Shown piece after piece: positions 12,065 through 23,528 of a DNA stretch of 64,000 nucleotides; within the stretch, counting starts at the first letter, position 1; each line of letters begins with the position of its first letter. Both the position numbers and the translations under genes were made by a program. This DNA is from Castanea sativa (Eukaryota > Streptophyta > Magnoliopsida > Fagales > Fagaceae): NCBI RefSeq assembly GCF_040712315.1, contig NC_134013.1:41030501-41094500 (forward strand), in the 5' to 3' direction. Under the pieces are notes generated by a model. That model was not told the origin of the DNA. It was given only the letters and a program-made list of their open reading frames with translations, and searched no databases.

Positions 12065-12925
12065 AATAAAAAAATAAAAACCAAATCTGCAATTTTCCAA
12101 ATAAAAATTCTGCCCTGTTTTTAGTAAAAAACCAGATCTGCATTTTTCCAAATAAAAATCTGATCTGTTTTCAATAATAATAAAAAAAAAAAATCTGATT
12201 TGCAATTTTTTTCAAATAAAAATCTCGTCCCTTTTTTAAGTAAGAACCAGATCTGTTTTTCTTTCATAAAAATTGGTGTTTTCAAAGAAAAAAGTCTTTT
12301 TTTCTTCCACATTTAAAAATCCTAACCAGATCTAAATTTTTATTAAAAATCCATTCTTTTTCTTTTATGGAAACTCAAAATTAAAATTTTCTAACCATTT
12401 TTCATCAATCTTTTCACACAATATAAAATGGTAGATCTAAGGTTCTTAAATAGCACTTTTAACCCTAGGTCTAGGATTTGACATGGCATGTGTTGTAAAT
12501 CATTTGACATTTTTAATGGGTATTTAATGGTCATTTAAAGTCTAGAAGACTAGACTCTGTCTGTGCAGGGTGGTTGCCTAACACCATCTCATCTTGTAAC
12601 TTGGCCCCCAAACCTTAGAATTTTAGATTGGTAGATTTAGTGTCTTATTTTATTTTGGATAGAATGTAACTAGGAAACAAAACTTTGTATTTTTCTTTTT
12701 ATTAGATTGTACTTGGGAATCAAAGCAATGTAAAGTTCTTTCTACCAAGATGTAATTGTTCCAATCAATAAAAATGCATACTATTCAAGATATATTGTAA
12801 ATTGTAAAGTTTCTTATTCTACTTATAAAATAAGTGGGGACTCCATGGAATCCTGAAAAGGGAAGGTGTTGATGCCTACACCCTTTTCTGAGGGCATCCA
12901 AGTTCTTCAAACGCCGATCTCTCAA
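10904..12925 (+). mobile_element. LTR of family A, 5' truncated
   Basis: Collinear with 44780-46790 and, inverted, with 3125-5150: shared ATTAATTCTGATTGGTTAAA start, TATA box CTATAAATAG at 11406-11415, the repeated CAGATCTG motifs, GTCTAGAAGACTAGACTCTG at 12540-12559 and the GATCTCTCA end near 12924. It lacks roughly the first 270 bp of the family. No primer site follows, so it is a 3' or solo LTR remnant. Confidence 0.8.
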
Positions 12926-13101
12926 ATATATACTGGTGCTAGTTTAAAATATACAAAGTGCCCACGTTTTTTGTCTTGGTTGTTAGTAAAACATTGTTTT
13001 TTATTTATTTTTTAAATAAAAGCTTTTTACTAATATTTTTTAAAAAGTAAAAGATTTTTATTCAAATACACACTGTGCAATACCAACATTATCTTCCATT
13101 T

Positions 13102-14117
13102 TGTTAGGACATATGTGGTTCACTTGTTAAAAACATATGTCGTTCTTTTATGTAATTGGCTAATCCTTTGACAAAACGCACTTTACTTGTATTTGGATTG
13201 ATCTAGGATGTGTTTAATACTTCAAAGAACATGTTGTTCAAGTCTAGTATTAAAACCATGAAGATTGGACCAAGAAACAAGTGAAGAAAATGTGTTTACT
13301 ATTGCTGGACACCTGCGGATAGCTGCTGGACACCTGCTCGACAAATAGCTATTTATCGAGGTTTAATGAGGCTCGACAGATGCTATCTATCGAGGCTATC
13401 TATCGAGGTTACAGAAATCAGAATTTTCAGATCTGATTTTTGGGCCAGGCTTTTGTATTTGTGTAAGGTTTCTTTTCTCACAACCCTAGGCATATATAAG
13501 GCTTATTTTAAAGGTCGTCACATAAGAGAATACAAGGAGAACATATGCAAAAAGTGACCGAAGTCTTATTCTCTCTAAAAGAAGCTACTGCGTCTTTGCG
13601 CTTTAGGGTTTTGTAACCAAGTGCTTCTTGATCTTCATTGTTGATGAAGTGAAGAACTTTGCAACTAACATCTTCTTCTCTAGTTGGTAATTAAAGTCGC
13701 GTACTGGGATCCGCACAATTGGTTAGTCACGTACTGGGATTCGTGCATTAAAGGGTGGCGTTCATATATTGAAGAGTTCAGAGGTTCTAAAGCGTTAAAA
13801 GGTTTCTACTGTGAGTTCATCTACAGGAATTGTAGAATCTAAGGACAAAGGTTTTGTACTAGATCTGAAACTTCTCTTTACTATAGTGAATTGCTTTTTG
13901 GGAAGGTTTCCCTCCAGGTTTTTTACTGTGAAACTGGTTGGTTTCATTGGTTTTTCTAGGTCATCATATCTTGTCTTATTTATTTTTTCGCTGCACTTAT
14001 ATTTGACATGATATTGATGTTTGTTTGTTTTAACAAGTTTTATGCCTAATAAATCTAATTGACAACTTGGGTTTAAAACTTGTTAATTCTATCAACCGGA
14101 GTCTAAATTTCCCAACA
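13102..14117 (+). mobile_element. Solo LTR, family E, copy 1
   Basis: 1016 bp from TGTTAGGACATATGTGG to AATTTCCCAACA, with perfect 5-bp target duplications CATTT at 13097-13101 and 14118-14122. A TATA element CATATATAAGG lies near 13491. The second copy at 22490-23528 is nearly identical along its whole length, so both are fairly young. No internal domain is present, so it arose by LTR-LTR recombination. Confidence 0.92.
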
Positions 14118-14123
14118 CATTTA

Positions 14124-14435
14124 GGGTATGTTTGGTTGGGGGCGGAATAGGGTGGATGGAAAATAATAGAGAGAAAATAGGGTGAAAAATGGGTTTGTGT
14201 GATGTTTAGTTAGGAGGGGGCAAAGAAAATTTTTAGGTGGGGCCCAAGCATTTTCCACCTAGGTCCACACAAAACTTTTCTCCCAAAATGAAGAGAAAAG
14301 AGGGATGAAAATGCTGGCTCAGTTGGGAAGACAAAATGACTCACCTAGCCCACGACTCTCATCATCAATTCTCTCTTCAGCCTTCTACTAATTTTCTATC
14401 CTCTCTCTTTTTCACTCCTCCAACCAAACGGACCA
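14124..14435. mobile_element. Harbinger/Tourist-like MITE
   Basis: 312 bp with imperfect terminal inverted repeats: GGGTATGTTTGGTTGGGGG at the left, and TGGTCCGTTTGGTTGGAGG read inwards from the right. The direct repeat TTA flanks it (14121-14123, 14436-14438), the TWA duplication of PIF/Harbinger elements. Non-coding. Confidence 0.65.
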
Positions 14436-14438
14436 TTA

Positions 14439-15844
14439 ATATTTGTTTTTCTTATATTTAATACATGCTCTCTCTTTTTTGTATCTTTTTTAAGGGGTCG
14501 CATGTCAATAATTTTGTTGGATTGTAATTCTACGTTAGATTCATTAATTGAAACTACTACAGTTGAGCTTCATTAATTTTGATTTTTTAGGCATTTGAAT
14601 TTTTTTTGTTATGGCTGTGTACCGGTGGCTAACTTTTAGTAGTTTCAATTAATGAAGCTAAACCGTAGTAGTTTCAATTAATGTTATGGATGGGTATCAA
14701 ACTACTAATTAGTTTGAAACTAATTAGTAGTTTCAAACTACTACGAACTAAATACCATTAACAAATTATTTGATGGTACCATAGATGATATGAAACTACA
14801 TAATAAAGTATAGTTATATGTTATCAACTTTGGAGGCATTTTGGTGTGCCTTACTCAAGTTGTAGAATGAGGTCATCTACATAGCAGTCAACCTGGAGAT
14901 GAAGTTCTTTGAAAATGTTGGTAATGCTCTTGTAGATTTTCAGATTTACAAAGGTGATAACAGCTGCAGAGGTTGGATTATTCACTTTGGTTTGTTGTTT
15001 TAGCTTCAATAAGCTGTAGTGGGTTGAGCAGTGGCGGTGATAGGGTCTAGGAACCCATTTAACCCATTTAATAATTAATAAAAAAAATTAAAAAAAAAAA
15101 ACTTGATAACTCTCGTTAAAAGAAAGAAAAAAACTTGAGAACAAAACAAATCAATGTGTACAACCTTTCCTATTTAATTTATTTTTTATTTTTGGATATT
15201 TAGGCATTTGAAATTTTTGTTATGAATGTCTACTTAGTGGCTACATTATAGAACTAAGTTGCTACTTTTAAGATAAATAAAACTTAATAGCTCTGGGTAT
15301 ATATATATATATATATATATATAACTTGATAACAAAAATAAAAACAACGTGAGAAAATGTAATAATCTCTAATGAATGAAAAATATTAGCAGACAAAAAA
15401 AAATTGAAGAGCTTTTGAGCAGACACATTAGCACGTGCTCAAGGCTAGTTTTGACTATTCTTTTTAATGTATTAGTTATTTAGGCAAACTTTAGCGTGGC
15501 TAGATAGTCCGATGCCAACGCTTTTAGGCCCGATCAATTTTTATAAAAGTATATACTTTCGAACTTGGAGGTTGGAGCATCTTAATTTTAATCTTGTTTT
15601 GTTTCTCTTCGAATGTGGGCTTGGAAACTAAATCTGGGCTAAGAGGCTTTGGGCCCTCTATTCAAACTTTAGATATATTTTGAGTTAAGGCTGATGTTAC
15701 TCTAATAGTTATCCCATTTTGGATTGGGCCTGCAATTGTTGGGAAAATTGGAATTGAAAGTTTGCAACTCTCTTTTCTCTACCTGTTAGCTGAATAGGTG
15801 TTTCGGTAGCAACCGGGGAAAAGATAAAGGGAAAAGGCAAGTTG
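14439..15844. other. AT-rich spacer with inverted repeat and TA tract
   Basis: No gene seen. Between 14544 and 14692 the word AGTAGTTTCAATTAATGAAG and its reverse complement recur, giving a large hairpin-like arrangement. A (TA)n tract is at 15299-15323. On the minus strand around 15020-14826 one frame stays open for about 50 residues and includes VDCYVDDLILQLE; I do not recognise it. The word CAGTGGCGG at 15031 resembles a TIR-element end. Confidence 0.5.
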
Positions 15845-15863
15845 TGCATTAGCTAAATTAGTT

Positions 15864-16046
15864 TTTTTTTTATATATATTTATAGTTTTTAGATAAGATA
15901 GACTTTAAATCTATGACATCTATTTCATAATACTTGCATTTCATTATTAGATAAGATATCAATTAATTTTTGGTGTAGATAGATTTAAACCTCAAATCTT
16001 TTATTCAATAAGAAAATATTTTACTAATTGAGCTAAGTACAATCCA
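15864..16046 (-). mobile_element. tRNA-derived SINE, copy 1
   Basis: On the minus strand an A-box-like TAGCTCAATTAGTA (plus 16022-16035) is followed by a B-box-like GGTTTAAATC (plus 15982-15991), then a unique body and an A/T-rich end. A perfect 19-bp target duplication, TGCATTAGCTAAATTAGTT, flanks it at 15845-15863 and 16047-16065. It shares order and spacing of the boxes with the element at 18492-18658. Confidence 0.88.
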
Positions 16047-16065
16047 TGCATTAGCTAAATTAGTT

Positions 16066-16612
16066 GGTGAAGTTTCTTTTTGTTTTAGAATTAGTGAGAT
16101 ATTTGGGATAACTAGTTTAATTTACAATAATAGGAATTATATCACCTTTTATCCATTGTATACAACATGTTCTCTTAAAACATCGAGATCTCACACGTTA
16201 GTGGGCCTCATATAACAGTTACATGATATACCACCTCATAATCTAGAGTAAATAGGATGTTTAAGATGAGTGATAATTACCTTCTATTATGTGGAGAAAA
16301 AAAAGTAGAAGAAGAAAAAGGACGAACTTACATAGAAACTATTAATGAACTGGAAAAAAGAAAAAAAAAAGTATAGAAAATGTAAATCCATATCGGAAAT
16401 TGCTAGTAAGAGGTGCATTTAATATTATAGTTAAATTATTACGAGCAAAGAATATGAAGATTTGGAATTGGCATTTTGCTGTCGAGCTTGTTGAAGCTAC
16501 ATAAACATAATGCACACATACTCTCTCAAAGGTTCTTCTATATATGCTTCATTTTCAAAAGTTGATGTAAAATTACGATTCAAATATGCATTTCTTGTAC
16601 TTTTGAAAAATA
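16066..16612. other. Spacer without recognised features
   Basis: AT-rich DNA with short A runs. No coding or repeat feature supported. Confidence 0.5.
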
Positions 16613-16959
16613 CTCATTCCGTCCCAATTTATTTGTCTTATTTGAAAAGTCAAATTTTTAAGGGAACATCATTTAGTGTATTGTCTGTCTTATAAAAATG
16701 TATAAGTTTACAAAACTACTCTTAAATAATTTTATCATTTAAAAAAAAAATAGTTATTCTTAATGAGGCAACTAAAAATGTGTTTCAATTAGATTGATTT
16801 TTTAAATATTTGTTAGTTTTCTTTTCAAATAGTTTTGAAAATAAAGTAGTAGTATAATAGAAACATTAGTAAATTAAGAATTTTTATTTTTAGAAACAGG
16901 ACAATATTTTGGGACATCTTAAAATGAAATAGAAGACAAACAAATTGGGACGGAGAGAG
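16613..16959. mobile_element. Stowaway (Tc1/mariner) MITE
   Basis: 347 bp flanked by TA at 16611-16612 and 16960-16961. Termini are CTCATTCCGTCCCAATTTAT and its near-perfect inverse ending AATTGGGACGGAGAGAG, the classic CTCCNTCCGTCCCA Stowaway end. AT-rich, non-coding. Confidence 0.92.
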
Positions 16960-16961
16960 TA

Positions 16962-17712
16962 ATAAAGCACCCTTTCTTGCAAAAGCAATCTATACCCTAT
17001 AATTATAATAATCAAAGATAAATTACACAAATCGTCTCAAGAAAGTCATATAGTCATCACATTGCTCACAAGGTCAATGAAAATATACCATTTTATCAAT
17101 AACAGTAGTTGGATAAGCCCATTAGAGGGAGACAAATAAAGTCAAGAATGAATGAACATGGCTCTTTTGTGTATAAAGTAATTATGATGGATTAACTTAA
17201 TTGGGTTAGACTAACTAAACAGATTTGACAGTGATGTAACGTAGGTCAAAGTAGTCTTCAAATGCAAAATACTCTCTCTCTATATGTAAGTTATTGTTGC
17301 GTTCAGTGTTTACCAAACCCAAGTTGTGCCTACTGCCAAGTCAAAATAGATCTACGTGGTAATTATATGATGGTATAAGATTAAAATTCAAATGAAGATG
17401 TTCCAATTTGGTGCTTACTTTGAGGTTAATTAAGTGCTTGTTATTGTATTTTAAAAAATAGTTTCTAAGAATCATACATTAAAACAAAAATAAAAGGGAC
17501 AAAGTTATGAACATGATATTTTCAAGAGTAACTAATACGTCTTAGAAAACAAATTGACAGCGTCTTATTCACTTATTCATGGTTTTTTGTTTCATTTTTA
17601 TCAATTTAAAAGAAAAACATTTGTTTCTAAAAATAGGGAGCAATAAGAGCTTTATTAAACGTTTAAGTTAGTGACACATTGATTTATCTCTCACTTTCTT
17701 TTATTATCAATA
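16962..17712. other. Spacer without recognised features
   Basis: AT-rich; no coding or mobile feature that I can support. Confidence 0.5.
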
Positions 17713-17940
17713 ACTAGCATGTAATTCATGTAAACATATAGATACATTTAAAATTAAATACAATTTTTATTATAAAAATATAAATATTTAGTCAAATTAT
17801 TAAAAAATAAATATCATGTAACCCATGCAACATATAGATACATTTAAAATTAAACATAATTTAATTTTATCATAAAATTATAAATAATTAGTCAAATTAT
17901 TATTTTTTAAAGTAAAGGTAATTAGTTGCATATTACAATT
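17713..17940 (-). mobile_element. Possible Helitron 3' terminus, duplicated
   Basis: On the minus strand the sequence CATGAATTACATGCTAGT ends at 17713 and is followed by T, resembling the ends of the Helitron at 50032-50452. Just inside, a roughly 97-bp unit is duplicated (CATATAGATACATTTAAAAT at about 17736 and 17832). I cannot find the matching 5' TC end. Confidence 0.35.
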
Positions 17941-18228
17941 CTTACCTAAATTTAATACTACTTATGATCATTTTTTTTAATTTTTAATTAGATAGAATAT
18001 GTAGTAATCTTTGTTGTGTGATGATTTTTATTGAGTATATGTGATTTTTTTATATAATTTATTAATATTATATTCTTAGTATTTTGTACTTATTTACTCA
18101 CTTGGCACAAAAAAAAAAAAAAAAGTTATGCAGACATATGGCAAACTTAAGCGGATAATTCTAGTGTAGTCCTAACATAAATTTAGACATATGGTCTAAA
18201 ATTAGATTCTATTTACAAATTCTAATTC

Positions 18229-18344
<116 letters not shown>

Positions 18345-18491
18345 AGCATTTGGGTTGGGGGTCTCTATTGCCTATTGGGCAAGAAGCACTCGTGACATGA
18401 AAGATATTTACGTCAATGATTGTACTTAGGAAATTAGATCAAACAAGAATTAAGAAGATAATTATCCATAAACAAATATTATTACACGTGA

Positions 18492-18658
18492 ATTTTTTTT
18501 TTTTTTTTTAGAATTTCAATCTATGGCGTTCGCTCTTGATAATAGCTTTTTATTATCAGACCAAGACACCAATCAGTTTTTGGCGTAGGCGGGATTTGAA
18601 CCCCAGATTTCTTATACAACTATTAAAGACTTTACCAGCTAAGCTAACTAAAACTCAC
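18492..18658 (-). mobile_element. tRNA-derived SINE, copy 2
   Basis: Minus strand reads A box TAGCTTAGCTGGTA (plus 18633-18646), B box GGTTCAAATCCC (plus 18591-18602), then a body ending in TTGAAATTCTAAAA with an 18-bp A tail (plus T run 18492-18509). Flanks carry an imperfect 12-bp duplication: TATTACACGTGA at 18480-18491 and TATTACGTGTGA at 18659-18670. The boxes match a plant tRNA gene promoter, but no tRNA fold is preserved. Confidence 0.9.
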
Positions 18659-18670
18659 TATTACGTGTGA

Positions 18671-19289
18671 CTTGATTAGGATGTCTTTGGGGACAAGCGG
18701 TAAAAAGGAAGTTAAAACCTTTTTTTTAAAAAGAGTAACCAATGTTTTTTAGAAAACCAAATTAAAAGACACAAATTAAGGTTCACAAATTTGGACTGTG
18801 ATGGCTTTTGAGCCACATCTTGGTAAGAGTAAGAGGCCAATTGTAATTCCAATTAGCAACACTTGCTGCCATCATCTCATCTTATGCTACGTAAGTAAGA
18901 CAATATATCTCTCCCTTATAAACTAAGGTAAAGTTATTTATTTAACTACTCATTAATTTGTGTGCTTCACAATAAATTTTATCCAAAAACATTATTATAA
19001 GTTAATATATATATTTAAATATATGTTCATAAATAATAAAACAAATCAGTAAAATAATAACTTGCATGATTAAATTAATATTTATTTAGAAAATTTTAAC
19101 TTAATTTAATTATAATTTAAAAAAAAATTGGCTTGTTTTATTCTAATAAACAATGAGTTCTTCTTGATTTTACTTTATATATAAAACAAAAAATTTTAAA
19201 AAAATTATAATAATGGCTTGAAAGAATCTAGATTTTTAAAAGCCTACGTGACAACTGAAAAAATAATTAAAAAGAAATTAAAGGCTTCA
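18671..19289. other. Spacer without recognised features
   Basis: AT-rich spacer. No gene or clear element. Confidence 0.5.
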
Positions 19290-19971
19290 GTTTTATATAT
19301 ATATAACGAAACCTCTAAAACTCTCATAATTTTTCACGTCAGTAAAATATTTAAATAAAATTATCTTTTTATTTAAATATTTTTATTTTTGTTTTAGTTC
19401 AAATTTAACAAAAAGTGAAACTTTATTTCTCTAACAAGTCCAACTTAAACTTAAACTCAAACTTGTCATTATCATTTTTTTAAACAAAATTTTTTTTTTT
19501 TAATCCAAACTTAACAAAGAATGAAATTCTATCTCTCTACAAGTCCAGCTTAAACTCAAACTCAAACATAGATAATTTATCTCCAAAAGCTTGCAACAAT
19601 TGAAATTATTCTTTTGAATGTAATCCATCTTTCTCTTATATTTCTCTATTGTTTAGTCATATATATTTTGTTTTGTTTTAATAATTTCTAAGCAGTAAAT
19701 CATCTTATTTTTTTAATATTTTTTGGTCTTTTAGAAGTTTTAATATCTGAATTTTTGAGTTATTTTTTTGCAGTATCTGAAACTGTCTGACAAATTTTTT
19801 GTAAGACATTGCACGTTCAAGCAATGACTTCTTCATCAAATTGTAACATAAATTGAAGCCATACAAGAGCAAATTATGCAATAGTATAGTTTTTCAAATT
19901 TTTTATAAAATTATTTTAGTCTACCTCACAAATAGGTAAGTTTTTGTGCATAGCACGGGTTAGCAATTAGT
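19290..19971 (+). mobile_element. Probable non-autonomous Helitron
   Basis: The 3' end has a short hairpin (GTGC-ATA-GCAC, 19946-19956) followed by GGGTTAGCAATTAGT, then T. This resembles the end of the Helitron at 50032-50452 (hairpin, GAGTTACAAGCTAGT, T). The 5' part, TATATATATAACGAAACCTC, resembles common plant Helitron starts, but a clean TC terminus is not visible. Internal sequence has two copies of the phrase ACTCAAACTTG/ACTCAAACAT. Non-coding. Confidence 0.45.
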
Positions 19972-20200
19972 TTTATATAAAACCAAACTTTTATCTAATG
20001 GGTGCACTTAAAAACTTAGATAGTTTTTCTTATTCTAAAATAAATAAAAGATATTTTACATCATATACTATACAATAAAAGTTGGACTTAGAAGCCGTGG
20101 TTATGCCATGTGATTTCACCAAATTGCAGGAAATTTTTAAATTTCTTTTTTAAAAAAGATATAATTCTTTTCTAATTTATTTTTTTTTATCAACTTCTCC

Positions 20201-21262
20201 TCAAGATGCCCTTAATTTTTGCAGTTTGAAGGATTTGGGTTATAACGGCTTTCCATTTACATGGTGTAGTAGGCGTCCAAGAAATCAGAATGTACGGATC
20301 TAGCTGGATAGAGGGGTAGCTACCATTGACTGGCTTTTGAGATTTCCTTCCTCCAAAATCCACCATTTGGATGCTTTTCACTCTGATAACAAGCCTATTC
20401 TCCTAAGCCCAGATTTAGAAATAAATCAGTTTTACAGAAAAGGGCGTCCTTTCAAGTTTGAAGCCATGTGGTTGAGGAATAGATCCTGTGAAGAAGTGAT
20501 TCGGGATTCTTGGGGAGCTAGGATGACACAAGTCACAGCATGGGGTTTCAACAACAAAGTTCTGGCTTGCTAGACAAACCTCAAAGTGTGGAATAAAAAG
20601 ACTTTTGGCCATGTTAGAAATGCTCTGAAGCAAAAATTAGCTGAGCTGAAGTGGGAAGAGGAAAATGGAGGGTACACCCATAACCCTACTCGGATTTAGG
20701 CTTTACAAGATGATATTCAGCAATTACAGGCAAAGGAGGAATGAATGTGGAAGCAAAGATCCAAAAACAGGTGGCTTAAGGAAGGGGATAAGAACACAAA
20801 ATATTTCCATTGTAGAGCTAACCAAAGGAACCGGCAGAATCTGATTATAGGATTAGAAGATGACAATGGAAATTGGGTTGAAGACGAGGCTGGATTGGGA
20901 AGGGTGGTGGAGGGATACTTTGATCAAATCTTCACTAGCTCAAACCTGGATGGCTTTGATACTATCTTGAGTGGGATTCAAAGCTTTGATGGGAGTGAGT
21001 TGTCAGAACAGTTGGAAGGAGATTTCCAAGCACATGAGGTTAAAGAAGCTCTCAATCAAATGGCACCCCTTACCGCACTTGGCCCTAATGGTATGTCCCC
21101 TATTTTCTATAAGTCCTTTTGGCATATTGTGGGGGAAGATGTGACTGCAGTGGTACTTCGAGCTTTAAGCACAGGTATTGTCCCAGACTCCATCAATACT
21201 ACTTTCATCACTCTTATACCAAAAATTAAAAATCCCAAGAAAGTTTCAGATTTCGACCCATA
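20201..21262 (+). pseudogene. LINE ORF2: endonuclease C-terminus and linker to RT
   Basis: The first part encodes the end of the apurinic-type endonuclease domain: LKDLGYNGFPFTWCSRRPRNQN, then SDNKPILL, where the family has SDHxPI (the His is Asn here). After stops at about 20302 and 20572 comes the linker KSRWLKEGD-type motif (NRWLKEGDKNTKYFH, about residue 10 of the frame at 20745) and the start of reverse transcriptase with NQMAPLTALGPNGMSP. The frame ends at 21263 where one base is missing before the motif SLCNVIYK, which then continues in the next frame. Confidence 0.85.
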
Positions 21263-21265
21263 AGC

Positions 21266-22489
21266 TTGTGTAATGTCATATATAAACTTATTGCTAAAGT
21301 GGTGGCTAACCGGTTGAAAAATTTTCTAGCAAATTTTGTTCCAGATTCTCAGAGTGCCTTCCTTTCGGGTCGGTTGATATCTGATAACATTCTTGTGGCT
21401 TTTGAGACACTGCATTATTTGAAGCAGAAAACTCAAGGTAGAATGGGATTTATGGCTCTTAAAATGGATATGAGTAAAGCGTATGACAGAGTGGAGTGGG
21501 ATTTCTTGGAGGAAATTATGCAACACTTGGGGCTTGGGGAGAGGATTAGAAGAATTATCATGTCTTGCCTGAAATCTGTGTCTTACTCTATCCTTCTCAA
21601 TGGACAGCCTGTTGGAAGTATTAAACCCTCTAGGGGGCTCTGCCAAGGCGACCCTCTCTCACCATACCTGTTTCTTTTGTGTGCTATGGGTTTACAAGGA
21701 TTATTGCAGAAAGCGGAGGCGGAGTGTAGTATCAAGGGAGTGGCTATTAGTAGATATGGTCCTCGAGTATCTCATTTATTCTTTGCTGATGATAGTGTCC
21801 TCTTTTGCCGTGCTACTGAGGCTGAATGTCAGAGGGTCCTAGATATTTTAGCCATCTATGAAAGGGGAACAGGTCAAAAAATCAATAAAGAGAAGACGAA
21901 TATTTTCTTCAGTACCAATACTCCTCACCAAACCAAAACCCGCATCCAACACTTACTCGGGGTTCCAGTGATCAGAAAATATGAAAAATACTTAGGCTTG
22001 CTAGCACTAGTGGGGAAGGAGAAAAAAAGGAGCTTTATCTACCTCAAGGAAAGGGTGTGGAAAAAATTACAGGGGTGGAAGGAAAAAATATTATCCACAG
22101 CGAGTAGGGAAGTCCTTATTAAAGTCGTTATTCAAGCCATCCCAACATATACTATGAGCTATTTCAAACTCCCTAAAGGGTTGATTAAAGAACTAGAAGT
22201 CCTCATTAGGAAATTTTGGTGGGGTTACAATGATGACTCAAAGAAGGTGCATTGGGTTAGTTGGGAAAGGTTATGTGAAGCTAAGGAAGTGGGTGGAATG
22301 GGCTTCAAAGAAATTGAAAATTTTAATGATGCCCTCCCTGCTAAACAAGTATGGCGGATTTTGCGTAATCCGGAGTCACTTTGCTTTAGAGTCTTCAAGG
22401 CCTGATTCTTCCCAAATTTCTCTATTCTTGATGCCAAGGAATCCAACACCGAATCCTATGCATGGAAGAGTATTCTTGGTGCTTGAGAT
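21266..22489 (+). pseudogene. LINE ORF2: reverse transcriptase core
   Basis: Open for 379 residues. Motif A is MDMSKAYDRVEW (about residues 67-78), motif B SRGLCQGDPLSPYLF (122-136) and the catalytic motif C FADD (173-176), followed by KYLGL and the thumb region. All three catalytic aspartates are present. The frame begins after a 1-bp loss relative to the upstream piece and hits a stop at 22405. Coding similarity continues (SYAWKSILGA) until the solo LTR at 22490. It would copy LINE RNA at a nicked target by target-primed reverse transcription. Confidence 0.92.
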
Positions 22490-23528
22490 TGTTAGGACAT
22501 ATGTGGTTCACTTGATAAGAAAATATGTCATTCTTTTATATAATTGACTAATCCTTTGACAAAACGCACTTTACTTGTATTTGGGTAGATCTATGATGTG
22601 TTTAATACTTCAAAGAACATATTGTTCAAGTCTAGTATTAAAGCCATGAAGATTGGACCAAGAAACAAGTGAAGAAAAGGTGTTTACTACAGCTGGACAG
22701 ATAGCTGGACACCTACGGACACCTGCTGGACATCTGCGGATAGCTGCTCGACAGATAGCTATCTATCGAGATTTAATGAGGCTCGACACCTACTATCTAT
22801 CGAGGTATCTATCGAGGTTACGAAAATCAGAATTTTAAGATCTGATTTTTGAGCTAAGCTTTTGTATTTGTGTAGGGTTTCTTTTCTCACAACCCTAGAC
22901 ATATATAAGGCTTATTTTAGAGGCCGTCACATAAGAGAATACAAGGAGAACATATGCAAAAGGTGACCGAAGCCTTATTCTCTCTAAAAGAAGCTACTGC
23001 GTCTTTGCGCCTTAGGGTTTTGTAACCAAGTGCTTCTTGATCTTTATTGTTGATGAAGTGAAGAACTTTGTAGCCAACATTCTTCTTTCTCAAGTTGGTG
23101 AGTGAGTCACGTACTAGGATTCATGCAAAGGAGTGAGTCACGTATTGGGGTCCGTGCATCAAAAGGGTGGCGTTTATATATTGAAGAGTTCAGAGGTTCT
23201 GAAGCGGTAGAAGGTTTCTGTTGTGAGTTCATTTACGGGAATTGTAGAGTCTAGGGACAAAAGTTTTGTACTATATCTGAAACTTCTCTTTACTATAGTG
23301 AATTACTTTTCGGGAAGGTTTCCCCCCAGGTTTTTTACTGTGAAACTGGTTGGTTTCATTGGTTTTCTTGGGTCATCACATCTTGTCTTATTTATTTTTC
23401 CGCTGCATTATTAGTGACATGATATTGATGTTTGTTTGTTTTAACAAGTTTTATGCATAATAAATCTAATTAAAAACTTGGATTTAAAACTTGTTAATTC
23501 TATTAACTGGGGTCTAAATTTCCCAACA
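22490..23528 (+). mobile_element. Solo LTR, family E, copy 2 (inside LINE)
   Basis: 1039 bp, TGTTAGGACATATGTGG to AATTTCCCAACA, with perfect 5-bp duplications GAGAT at 22485-22489 and 23529-23533. It interrupts LINE ORF2 between SILGA and the phrase beginning VIKR. Nearly identical to 13102-14117; the main difference is extra CTGGACA/CTGCGGA-type repeats around 22690-22750. Confidence 0.95.
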
